Part shown: positions 16,776 to 25,494 of the stretch, one piece after another
Layout: each line of letters opens with the position of its first letter
Numbering within the stretch: position 1 is the stretch's first letter
Assembly (NCBI GenBank): GCA_903844815.1
Contig: CAIMVD010000205.1
Coordinates: forward strand, 1 to 64,000
Source: an uncultured Bacteroidota bacterium
GTDB taxonomy: Bacteria; Bacteroidota; Bacteroidia; Bacteroidales; VadinHA17
Length of the DNA stretch: 64,000 nucleotides
Reading direction: 5' to 3'
Made by a program: the position numbers and the translations under genes
The notes under the pieces: generated by a model
Seen by the model: only the letters and a program-made list of their open reading frames with translations
The model's database searches: none
What the model was told of the DNA's origin: nothing

Positions 16776-18929
16776 ATGAACGGACAAAAATTCAGGACAC
16801 TTGTTATTACTGCGCTTTTAACAGCGATTACTCTTTTTTTAACGCAATGCAGCCAAAAGCCGGACATGCGAGCTGATTCGGCCAATCCGGCAAAATTAAA
16901 TCAGCACATTCTGCCTTCCTCCTTTTTCAGTAAGAAAGACCTTATGAAAATAGGGGTATATTATTATCCTGAACAATGGCCGCATGAACAATGGCAGCGC
17001 GATCTTAATAATATTGCTCTATATGGTTTCGAGTTTACCCATTTTGCAGAGTTTTCATGGGCTCTCATTGAAGCTGAAGAGGGAAAATTTGATTTCAGCT
17101 GGCTCGATGAAGCCGTTGACCTTGCCTCAAAGGCGGGTCTGAAAGTAATAATGTGTACTCCTTCATTGTGTCCTCCGGCATGGATGGGAGAAAAGTATCC
17201 GGAGATATATCTTACCGGTGCCGACGGGATAAGAAGGGAGCACGGAATACGCGCAACGGTTTCAATTACTGATCCTGCATACCGTAAGTATGTTGATAAA
17301 ATAGTCACTGCCCTGGCAGAACATTATTCAAATGACTCAAGAATATGGGGCTGGCAGGTAGATAATGAACCATTGGCAATTCCAGATTTCAGCCCTGCAG
17401 CCAGAAAAGCATTTCAGGAATGGCTCCGGGAAAAATATGAAACAATAGAAGAATTGAATAAATCCTGGGGAGGCAGTTTCTGGAGTACACGATATGACAA
17501 TTTCAATCAGGTTCTCATCCCCAACGAAGCAATGAATCAGGAGGATAAACTTAGTCCGCATGCCGTTCTGGACTTTAAAAGATTTACAGCTGATGCCACT
17601 GCAGGTTTTCTCAACAGGCAGGCTGATATCCTGAGGGAACATATCCTCCCATCGCAATGGGTTACTACCAATTATACGAATATGGCCATGGAAGCCGATC
17701 CGAGAAGATCAGATCATCTCGACTTCCCTACATTTACAATGTATCCGGTGAATGGCAAAAATGAACTTGGAGGAAATAATTTCAGAACCGGTGTCCCCTA
17801 CCGTATTTATGAGGCATGCGATTATTACCGCCCGATAAACGGAGTTACAGGAATAATGGAACTTCAGCCCGGACAGATAAACTGGGCTCAGGTAAATTCC
17901 CAGCCTCTTCCGGGAGCTGTCCATATGTGGATAATGCAGGCTTTCGGAGGTGGCTGCTCATTCCTCTGCACTTACCGGTACCGTCACCCTGTTTTCAGCA
18001 GCGAGATGTACCATGAAGGAATCGTGGGCACCGACGGCATTACACTATCCACCGGAGGAAAAGAATTTGTTCAGGCCATTAATGATATGAAACTGCTGAG
18101 AATGGAATATGACTCCTCCTTAATAATGCCTGAAGTATTATCAAAAAGAAAAACAGCTATTCTGTGGAGCCATGATGTAATGTGGGATCTGGACATACAG
18201 CCGCAGACAACAAAATGGAATACCTGGAGGAACAGGAATAATTATACCTATGCTGTAAAATCGACCGGAGCTCCCATGGACTTTATTTCCGAAAATGATA
18301 ATTTCAGCAAATACCCGTTTTTGATTGCCCCTTCGTACCAGCTCATCGACACAGTATTAATCAGCAGGCTCAGAGATTATGTCACTAACGGCGGCAACCT
18401 TATCCTTACCTGCAGGACAGGGTTCAAGGATAAGAACGGCCATTTCTTTGAAACTAAATGGGCGGAACAATTAAGTTCACTTACCGGCAGCACTGTTGAG
18501 TTTTTTGACATGCTTCCTGCAGGTACCGAAGGTACAGTGTTATGGAGAAATGAAGATTACAGCTGGGATATCTGGAGCGAAGTGTTATCTCCACTGAAAG
18601 GTGCACAGGTTATTGCAACTTATTCCGATCAGTTTTATACCGGAAAACCCGCTGCGACAATCAGAAACCTGGGATATGGAACCGTAACCTATATTGGAGT
18701 CGCAACTTCAGCAGGAAGCCTTGAAAGAGATATTGTAAGGTCAATTTATGAAAATGCCGGGGTGGCAATTGAAAATCTCCCAAGAGGCATCTTCATGGAA
18801 TGGAGAGATGGATTCTATGTTGCTGTAAATTATACTGATAATAGTTACAAAATCCCAGTCCCTCCTGATGCAAAAATAGTTACAGGTACCAATCCATTGA
18901 AATCCGCGGAAACATTGATTTGGAAGTAG
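16776..18929 (+). CDS. GH42-type beta-galactosidase, lipoprotein
   Basis: A 717-residue glycoside hydrolase family 42 protein. A lipoprotein signal (LFLTQC, C25) predicts attachment to a membrane facing the periplasm or outside. Landmarks are GVYYYPEQWP at the start of the TIM barrel, the likely acid/base E198 in WQVDNEPL, and the likely nucleophile E362 in GIMELQPGQ. A trimerisation-like domain with Rossmann-like features follows (FLIAPSYQLID, then YVTNGGNLILTCRTG). Length fits the family. It probably releases galactose or a related sugar from plant or algal oligosaccharides and supplies the SDR and FAD enzymes encoded beside it. Confidence 0.93.
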   Translation: MNGQKFRTLVITALLTAITLFLTQCSQKPDMRADSANPAKLNQHILPSSFFSKKDLMKIGVYYYPEQWPHEQWQRDLNNIALYGFEFTHFAEFSWALIEAEEGKFDFSWLDEAVDLASKAGLKVIMCTPSLCPPAWMGEKYPEIYLTGADGIRREHGIRATVSITDPAYRKYVDKIVTALAEHYSNDSRIWGWQVDNEPLAIPDFSPAARKAFQEWLREKYETIEELNKSWGGSFWSTRYDNFNQVLIPNEAMNQEDKLSPHAVLDFKRFTADATAGFLNRQADILREHILPSQWVTTNYTNMAMEADPRRSDHLDFPTFTMYPVNGKNELGGNNFRTGVPYRIYEACDYYRPINGVTGIMELQPGQINWAQVNSQPLPGAVHMWIMQAFGGGCSFLCTYRYRHPVFSSEMYHEGIVGTDGITLSTGGKEFVQAINDMKLLRMEYDSSLIMPEVLSKRKTAILWSHDVMWDLDIQPQTTKWNTWRNRNNYTYAVKSTGAPMDFISENDNFSKYPFLIAPSYQLIDTVLISRLRDYVTNGGNLILTCRTGFKDKNGHFFETKWAEQLSSLTGSTVEFFDMLPAGTEGTVLWRNEDYSWDIWSEVLSPLKGAQVIATYSDQFYTGKPAATIRNLGYGTVTYIGVATSAGSLERDIVRSIYENAGVAIENLPRGIFMEWRDGFYVAVNYTDNSYKIPVPPDAKIVTGTNPLKSAETLIWK

Positions 18930-18964
18930 CGCGAAAAAAACAGAAACAGGATTATAATCTTAAA

Positions 18965-21793
18965 ATGTTAAACGGAAACTATAAAGATCTCTTCGATCGT
19001 CTCTCATTTATAATTGATAAGAAAAGGATCTTCGCCGATCCTCTTCATACCCTGGCCCTGGGCACCGATGCCAGCTTTTACAGGCTCATACCAAAAATGG
19101 TAATCAGGACAAAGGATGAAAATGAAGTGTCATTGATTTTAAAGCATTGTACTGAACTGAATATTCCTGTAACATTCCGGGCCGCAGGAACAAGCCTTTC
19201 GGGTCAGGCTATAACCGATTCGGTACTCGTAATAGCAGGCGCAAACTGGCAGGGTTATCATATCGGTGAAAATGGGAATGAGATCAGGCTTCAGCCGGGA
19301 ATAACAGGTGGAAAAGTGAATAATCTGCTTTCGAAGTATGGAAGAAAAATAGGGCCCGACCCTGCATCGCTGAATTCTGCAATGATAGGAGGAATCGCGG
19401 CGAACAATGCCAGTGGCATGTGTTGTGGAACTGCACAGAACTCTTATAAAACAGTATCGGGAATGCGGATAGTACTGGCCGATGGAACTATGCTCGATTC
19501 ACGCGATCAGGCTTCAACGGAATCATTTAAAAATTCGCATCCTGATCTTCTGACCGGGCTTACTCGGCTCGCAGCGTCAGTTAAATATAATAAGGGACTT
19601 TCAGAAAGGATCAGACATAAATACAAGATCAAAAACACCACGGGTTACAGCCTCAATGCCCTGACTGACTTCACAGATCCTTTCGATATTATTGAACATC
19701 TTATTATAGGATCGGAAGGAACACTGGGCTTTATTTCAGAAATCAGCTATACGACTGTTCCTGTTCTTCCCTTCAGGGCAAGTTCCCTGATGATCTTTCC
19801 TGACATTACAACAGCCTGCAATGCTGTTATTCTTCTGAAATCAACCCCTGTTGCAGCTGTCGAACTAATCGACAGGTCCGGATTAAGGTCGGTTGAGAAT
19901 CAAAAAGGAATCCCCGCATTTCTAAAGACTCTGGACGAAGACTCATGCGCATTGCTTGTAGAGTCGGCAGCCACCGGGAATGATGAACTCGACAATAATT
20001 TAGCTTCAATAAAACAAGTACTTAAAGGTATTCCAGGGGGCGACGAAATAACTTTCACGTCCGTCGCCTCTGAATATGAAAATCTCTGGAAGATAAGAAG
20101 CGGGCTTTTCCCATCTGTTGGTGCAATGCGCAGGACAGGAACAACCGTGATCATTGAGGACGTTGCTTTCCCGTTGGAATTAATGGCGGCTGCCATAAAT
20201 GATCTCCGCAATATACTTAAGAAATCAGGATATGATGAGGCTGTAATATTCGGACATGCCCTGGAAGGAAATATGCATTTTGTATTTACCCAGGACTTCG
20301 CTACGAAAGAAGAAATTGACCGGTACGGCAACATGATGGCAGAGGTTTCCGAAATGGTTGTTAAAAAGTACGATGGGTCGCTCAAAGCTGAACATGGGAC
20401 AGGACGGAATATGGCTCCTTTTGTTGAGCTTGAATGGGGAAACGAGGCTTATTCCCTTATGAAGCAGATAAAAGAATTATTCGATCCGCTGAACATACTT
20501 AATCCGGGGGTAATCCTGAATGACGATCCTGAAATTCATCTTAAAAACCTTAAACCACTTCCTCCTTCAAATGAAATAATTGATAAATGCACCGAATGCG
20601 GATTCTGTGAACCTTCATGCGTTTCTGCCGGCCTCACCCTCACTCCACGACAGAGAATTGTGGTTCACAGGGAAATTGCTTCACTCAGGAAATCAGGTAA
20701 TCAGCCGCATATTGCAGCTTCACTTGCAAAATCTTTTGAATATGAAGGTGACGAAACCTGTGCAACTGATGGTTTGTGTGCAATCAGCTGCCCTGCAGGT
20801 ATCGATACAGGCAAACTAATAAAGTATATCAGGTCGGAGTCGGTAGCCGGAAAAAACGGAGCCCTTAAAATAGCAGGAAAAATGGGTTTTGTAACGGCAT
20901 CGGCCAGGGTAACACTTACTGTTGTAGATTTTTTCCACAGGTTTCTTGGAACATTTTTAATGGAGAAGCTATCGATGGGCATCCGAATCCTGTCGGGTAA
21001 CAGGATTCCTCTCTGGAACAAGTATATGCCAAAAGGTGCAAAAAAGATTAGTGATATGGTGTCAACCGGTACCGATAATAACCGCCGGTTTGTCTATTTC
21101 CCATCCTGCATTAATCGGTCAATGGGAGTTTCGGCCGAATACCGCAACGAGAAACAACTGTCAGAAACTATCATCAGCCTTGCCTCCAAAGCCGGATATG
21201 AAGTGCTGTATCCTGAAAACCTCAATGAGCTCTGTTGCGGAATGGCTTTTTTGAGTAAAGGATATTCCGAAGCCGGGAACAAAAAGTCTGAAGAACTTGA
21301 GGCTGCTCTTCTCAAAGCAAGCAATTCAGGAGAATATCCCGTACTGTGCGATATGAGCCCCTGTCTTTTCACGATGAAGGAAAATTTTAGTTCGGATATC
21401 AGACTATATGAACCGGTTGAGTTTATTTCAATCTTTCTTCTGCCCTTTCTTAGAATAATACCGGTGGACGAGAAGATCACTGTTTTTCCTGTCTGCAGCA
21501 TGAAAAAGATGGGACTGGAAGGAAAACTTGCCGAACTTGCAAAGCTCTGTGCAAAGGAGGTTATCGTGGCAGATACGAACTGCTGCGGATTTGCCGGCGA
21601 TAGGGGATTCACCTATCCTGAGTTGAATAAACACGGTTTGGGCAATCTGAAAACCCAATTGAATGAATCAGTCAAAAATGGTTATTCTACAAGCCGCACC
21701 TGCGAGATCGGGTTAAGCCTGCATACCGGAATTTCACATAAATCAATAGTTTATCTGGTCGATCGGGTAAGCAGGTCTAAAATGGATTCATGA
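18965..21793 (+). CDS. FAD-binding and Fe-S-binding 2-hydroxyacid dehydrogenase (D-lactate/glycolate type)
   Basis: About 942 residues combining GlcD-like and GlcF-like parts. An N-terminal FAD/PCMH domain (GTDASFYRLIPKMVIR, PDPASLNSAMIGGIAANN) is followed by the FAD-oxidase C-terminal domain (IFGHALEGNMHFVF, LKAEHGTGRNMAP). Two Fe-S cysteine clusters follow (CTECGFCEPSC near residue 541 and CATDGLCAISCP near 598), then two CCG-type domains (LNELCCGMAF and TNCCGFAGD). It likely oxidises D-lactate or another D-2-hydroxyacid and passes electrons to the respiratory chain. The longest frame starts with TTG at 18920 inside the GH42 gene; the ATG at 18965 is preferred. Confidence 0.92.
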   Translation: MLNGNYKDLFDRLSFIIDKKRIFADPLHTLALGTDASFYRLIPKMVIRTKDENEVSLILKHCTELNIPVTFRAAGTSLSGQAITDSVLVIAGANWQGYHIGENGNEIRLQPGITGGKVNNLLSKYGRKIGPDPASLNSAMIGGIAANNASGMCCGTAQNSYKTVSGMRIVLADGTMLDSRDQASTESFKNSHPDLLTGLTRLAASVKYNKGLSERIRHKYKIKNTTGYSLNALTDFTDPFDIIEHLIIGSEGTLGFISEISYTTVPVLPFRASSLMIFPDITTACNAVILLKSTPVAAVELIDRSGLRSVENQKGIPAFLKTLDEDSCALLVESAATGNDELDNNLASIKQVLKGIPGGDEITFTSVASEYENLWKIRSGLFPSVGAMRRTGTTVIIEDVAFPLELMAAAINDLRNILKKSGYDEAVIFGHALEGNMHFVFTQDFATKEEIDRYGNMMAEVSEMVVKKYDGSLKAEHGTGRNMAPFVELEWGNEAYSLMKQIKELFDPLNILNPGVILNDDPEIHLKNLKPLPPSNEIIDKCTECGFCEPSCVSAGLTLTPRQRIVVHREIASLRKSGNQPHIAASLAKSFEYEGDETCATDGLCAISCPAGIDTGKLIKYIRSESVAGKNGALKIAGKMGFVTASARVTLTVVDFFHRFLGTFLMEKLSMGIRILSGNRIPLWNKYMPKGAKKISDMVSTGTDNNRRFVYFPSCINRSMGVSAEYRNEKQLSETIISLASKAGYEVLYPENLNELCCGMAFLSKGYSEAGNKKSEELEAALLKASNSGEYPVLCDMSPCLFTMKENFSSDIRLYEPVEFISIFLLPFLRIIPVDEKITVFPVCSMKKMGLEGKLAELAKLCAKEVIVADTNCCGFAGDRGFTYPELNKHGLGNLKTQLNESVKNGYSTSRTCEIGLSLHTGISHKSIVYLVDRVSRSKMDS

Positions 21794-21802
21794 ATTTTTT
21801 TC

Positions 21803-21832
21803 TTGTAAATAGTAGATATATTTCTATCTTTA
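21803..21832 (+). promoter_or_regulatory. Promoter of hicAB
   Basis: TTG (21803-21805) and TATCTTTA (21825-21832, 7 of 8 to TAnnTTTG) are separated by 19 nt and end 20 nt before the hicA ATG. The pair therefore has its own promoter, separate from the upstream dehydrogenase operon. HicB-type antitoxins commonly repress such promoters. Confidence 0.55.
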
Positions 21833-21852
21833 CAGTATAGTCTTTTAACCCA

Positions 21853-22041
21853 ATGAGGAAAATAAAGGATATAATAAGACTAATTGAGGCTGATGGTTGG
21901 CATCTGATAACTCAAAAAGGAAACCACATACAATACAAACATCATATAAAAAAAGGAAGGGTAACTATCCCAGAAAAACCATCCGATGACATTCACCCAA
22001 AAACAGAAAACAGTATTTTGAAACAGGCAGGATTAAGATAA
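21853..22041 (+). CDS. hicA: HicA-type mRNA interferase toxin
   Basis: A 62-residue basic protein with the HicA (YcfA-like) double-stranded RNA-binding fold: GWHLITQKGNHIQYKH, with the expected catalytic His25 in KGNH, then GRVTIPEKP and the C-terminal SILKQAGL. HicA toxins cleave mRNA and stop growth until neutralised by HicB. Its place before a HicB-like gene, 42 nt away, is the standard toxin-first order. Confidence 0.9.
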   Translation: MRKIKDIIRLIEADGWHLITQKGNHIQYKHHIKKGRVTIPEKPSDDIHPKTENSILKQAGLR

Positions 22042-22083
22042 ACTTCCAGAAATTCAATTAGTGTTTCTTAAATATTAAAAAAT

Positions 22084-22491
22084 ATGGCAAATATTGTAAT
22101 CGTAGATGTTCATAAAACGGGTACCGGGTTTGCTGCTCATATAGAGGATGTACCCGGGGTAATTACCACGGCAAAAACACCTGACAAAATATTACCCAAC
22201 ATGACCGAGGCGCTTGAATTCCACATCGAAGGCATGCTCGAAGATGGCGACACTTTACCGGAATTTTTAAAAGGCGAATATGAGCTCTGTTTAAAGATGG
22301 ATATTGAATCGCTACTCGAATACTATAGTGGTATTTTAACTCAATCTGCAATTTCGCGGCTTACTGGTATTAATGCAAAGCAACTTAATCATTATGCAAC
22401 AGGAAAAAGCAAACCACGGGCGAAACAAATCCGTAAGATAGAATCGGGGTTGCATAAACTAGGTTCCGAACTAATGCAAATTAAACTTTAG
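22084..22491 (+). CDS. hicB: HicB-type antitoxin with DNA-binding domain
   Basis: A 135-residue protein. Residues 1-75 match the HicB partial RNase H-like fold (TGTGFAAHIEDVPGVITTAKT, with the toxin-facing VPGV loop). Residues from about 95 carry a Cro/CI-type helix-turn-helix (TQSAISRLTGINAKQLNHYA, then GKSKPRAKQIRKIE). It would bind and neutralise HicA and repress the operon. The gene ends 128 bp before the convergent stop of the helicase gene. Confidence 0.9.
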   Translation: MANIVIVDVHKTGTGFAAHIEDVPGVITTAKTPDKILPNMTEALEFHIEGMLEDGDTLPEFLKGEYELCLKMDIESLLEYYSGILTQSAISRLTGINAKQLNHYATGKSKPRAKQIRKIESGLHKLGSELMQIKL

Positions 22492-22619
22492 TTATATTAT
22501 GTTGTCGCGAAGCTTTAACAGGAGTTGTTTGCAAGAATTTTTTGTCAATAGAAGCAATTATAAGCGGGGTACACAGAATCCTAAATAAAATTCATTATTA
22601 ATCAGGGATGGAGAATAAC

Positions 22620-25454
22620 TTACCACCCCCATCTCTCCCTATCTATCTTTTTCTTTTCTTTTTCGACTCTTTTTTGAAATTCCTCAAATTCTTTTTTCTG
22701 TTTTTCCCTGGAATGCTTTTTGATCTCATCTTCAGAGATATCCTGGTTCCCGGAAATAGTGCTGACCGAAATCCATTCCTCATTACAGAAAATCTTCAAC
22801 TCCGGATTCAGCAGGTAACTCCCGCGGCCTACTCTTTTGAAAATTTTCTTATTATATGGATTATTGCTGTCAACCTCGTGTCTGGCAAAGATTGACAGTA
22901 AGTATTGGCGTTTCTTGCGTTTTTTAGTTATCACTGTTTCCGAAAAGTGCTCAATATTTCCTATGATATCATCAACCATAATTCCAAGTGACTGGTAGTG
23001 TCGTTTTTTCTGCAGGACTACTGATTGGATTGAAATAAATAAATTAATTAGAAGGTACTCAATCTTATGCGAATCAATCTTTATCAGATGTCCGTCAGCC
23101 TGTATTTTCATAGAATCGGAGAGCAACAGAGGATAAATCTTACCTAACTTGTTCTTCGCATAGTCTGGAAACAAAAACGCCTGCTCAAATGCAATCTGGA
23201 TTGAAGTTTTACTAAAGGTATTGGTTAATGCAGGATTGGCTCCGTTTTCTAAAAGCACTTTGATAGTATTTACTGCGCCTGAAAAGATGGCTGCCTGCAA
23301 GGGAGTAAAATTATGAACATCGCGATAGTCAATACCATATTTATTAATGAGCGTGATTATCATTTTTACATTATCTTCCCTGTAATACTGATAGTATTTC
23401 CTGAATATTGAACCACGTTCGCTTTCGTAATTCAATGCTCTTTTGTACTTATTTTCAGCAAGGTTTTCCATTACGAGTGCCTGGCTGTAAACAAGTGCAA
23501 AATCAAAGAGCCTGTCTTTTGCCTTTTTATTAAAGTTTTCCGGATCGAGAGCAGCTTTTTTTACCGATTGATAAATCTCAAATGTCATAGGTTCCCAGGC
23601 AGGCTTCTCAAAGCTGAGGATATTATTCCTAATGGCTTCCGCCTGCTCTTTTTTTCCCTGCATCTCGAGCCGCCTGGCTTCACGTTTCCATTCATCGGCC
23701 GATGAGACTTCTTCTTTTATCTCCTTCCGGTCAGTTTCCTCAGATACCCCTGACAACCTGATAAGCTTATGACCCTTCGATTGTTCAACTATGTAGATAT
23801 TTTTTACCGCACGTGTCACAGCAACATACAGCGAATTAATATAAAACTTATAAATATCGGGCGATTTATCGGTCTTATCTTTTCCACGCGAATAGGTCAA
23901 CGCACCGGCCAACAGATCATTTTGAGAAACTCCTTCACATATTTCGTTATATTCTGTGGCATTGTCGGTGATGAAGTTGTAGAGTATGATATTTTCGTAT
24001 TCAAGCCCTTTTGATTCCTGCACCGAAAACAGCAGCGGCGATTGAAACAACGATTTAGCCTTTGCCTTATCCTCATTTCTCAACACAAGCACAGCATATT
24101 TAATGGAAAGCCGTGTTTTCCTGGCAAGATCAGCAACTTCATTTCCCTTATTTTCAATGAAGACCACTTCACCTTTTATATCAGAAACCGTTTCAACAAG
24201 ATAATTACTCTCCTTATCTATCGAACCAAAACGAAGATTTTTTATTTTCAGCAAAGTATTTGCCAACCCCGAAATTGTCTGACTGTTCCTGTAATTGACA
24301 TGTAAAATCCTTATTTCGTTGCTCCTTGTATCGGTCTGGTAAAACATACTTTTAAGATGCGACCACGAAAAGAAATTTGGATAAACAACCTGGTTTGAAT
24401 CGCCGCAAAGCATAAAATTATCAGGGTTTTTCAGCGATTTGAGAATAATCTGCAACTGGATATTAGTGAAATCCTGAACCTCGTCAACAACGATATAATC
24501 ATAAGCCGGAGTACAATTGGCCAGCCACCGGTGTGAAAGCATGTTTATATCGTAATAATTATTTTCTTTGAGCCAGGCAAGGTATTTCACAAAGAGATTA
24601 TAAACCAATTCCCGTTCCTGTGCCAGAAAAATTGATTGTTTAACACCCAAAGCCAGATAGGCATCACGGGAAAGGTATTCATTTTTTATGTCGAGGCCTG
24701 TGATTACACCCCGGAATTCCTCGAATGTTCTGTGCGCATCCTGTAATCGGGAAGCCTGTTTATTCTTCGAGAACCAAATCTCGAAAGTTTTGAAATCAAC
24801 TTCCTTACCCTCAGGCATCCTGAGTGTTTCGATATATTCCCTGTAAGAAAGAAATTCTGTTTCAAGTTTTTCATTCTCGTAATTAAAAGAATAAAACAGT
24901 TGAGCCGAATTTTCGGCAAGGTATGGAGAAAGGGTTATATACAGTACTTTACCTTCGAGTGTTTTTAATTTTTCAAGTGTCAGTGCTGTTTTACCGCTGC
25001 CAGCCGAGCCGATAATAATCTGGGGAAGCGACAATCCCAGTATCTCCGACTGATCATTATCGAACGACAATACCTTATCAAGCAGGTAAAAATGACGCAA
25101 ATGCCTGTTTACATACTGGAGTGGAACGAAATCGCCCGGAAGTACCGCCTGAAGGTTTTTTAACGGAACCAGCTTCGACTCGTCCATTTCGCATCCCCGG
25201 AGAAAACGTGATTTGTCGTATTCATGATTAAAAATAACCTCAAGTATCAGCAGGCAGGTCTCATCATTATGCCTTGCAAACCTGAACAACAGACGATTTT
25301 CGTAATCAAGCTTCGCCCGGTAGTAACTTGTACCCGTCATTTTTTTTACCTCCGCCGAGGCAAAGTCAGCCCTGGAAAGCTGTTCAATTGTTCTATCGAA
25401 CTGCTTACGTATTTTGCCGGGATTTATATCGTTATAAATGAAAGTCTCGAACAT
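22620..25454 (-). CDS. UvrD/Rep-type SF1 helicase with RelE-like N-terminal domain and ankyrin segment
   Basis: A 944-residue multidomain protein. Residues about 38-87 (YYRAKL, RLLFRFAR, LLILEVIFNHEYDKS) have the strand pattern of a RelE/ParE/HigB-like toxin fold; this is my reading and needs checking. The SF1 helicase core has Walker A GSAGSGKT at 149-156, Walker B VVDEVQDF at 322-329, GDSNQ at 351-355, NYRNS at 387-391, SVQESKGLEYENIILYN at 477-493 and LYVAVTRAVKNIYI at 542-554. A helical, TPR-like stretch spans about 590-690, an ankyrin repeat pair about 714-755 (TPLQAAIFSGAVNTIKVLLE), and the last 30 residues are a charged coil. The domain order is unlike UvrD, PcrA or RecB. It starts 40 nt after recQ and is probably in its operon. 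Confidence 0.85.
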   Translation of the reverse strand: MFETFIYNDINPGKIRKQFDRTIEQLSRADFASAEVKKMTGTSYYRAKLDYENRLLFRFARHNDETCLLILEVIFNHEYDKSRFLRGCEMDESKLVPLKNLQAVLPGDFVPLQYVNRHLRHFYLLDKVLSFDNDQSEILGLSLPQIIIGSAGSGKTALTLEKLKTLEGKVLYITLSPYLAENSAQLFYSFNYENEKLETEFLSYREYIETLRMPEGKEVDFKTFEIWFSKNKQASRLQDAHRTFEEFRGVITGLDIKNEYLSRDAYLALGVKQSIFLAQERELVYNLFVKYLAWLKENNYYDINMLSHRWLANCTPAYDYIVVDEVQDFTNIQLQIILKSLKNPDNFMLCGDSNQVVYPNFFSWSHLKSMFYQTDTRSNEIRILHVNYRNSQTISGLANTLLKIKNLRFGSIDKESNYLVETVSDIKGEVVFIENKGNEVADLARKTRLSIKYAVLVLRNEDKAKAKSLFQSPLLFSVQESKGLEYENIILYNFITDNATEYNEICEGVSQNDLLAGALTYSRGKDKTDKSPDIYKFYINSLYVAVTRAVKNIYIVEQSKGHKLIRLSGVSEETDRKEIKEEVSSADEWKREARRLEMQGKKEQAEAIRNNILSFEKPAWEPMTFEIYQSVKKAALDPENFNKKAKDRLFDFALVYSQALVMENLAENKYKRALNYESERGSIFRKYYQYYREDNVKMIITLINKYGIDYRDVHNFTPLQAAIFSGAVNTIKVLLENGANPALTNTFSKTSIQIAFEQAFLFPDYAKNKLGKIYPLLLSDSMKIQADGHLIKIDSHKIEYLLINLFISIQSVVLQKKRHYQSLGIMVDDIIGNIEHFSETVITKKRKKRQYLLSIFARHEVDSNNPYNKKIFKRVGRGSYLLNPELKIFCNEEWISVSTISGNQDISEDEIKKHSREKQKKEFEEFQKRVEKEKKKIDRERWGW

Positions 25455-25494
25455 TAATTTTTAATGAGCTATGTTTATGATAAATATCTTTAAA

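Noticed and set aside
21094-21612. Minus-strand open frame of 172 codons inside the FAD/Fe-S dehydrogenase gene
   Set aside because: The plus strand encodes the conserved CCG-type domains there; the reverse frame shows no domain.
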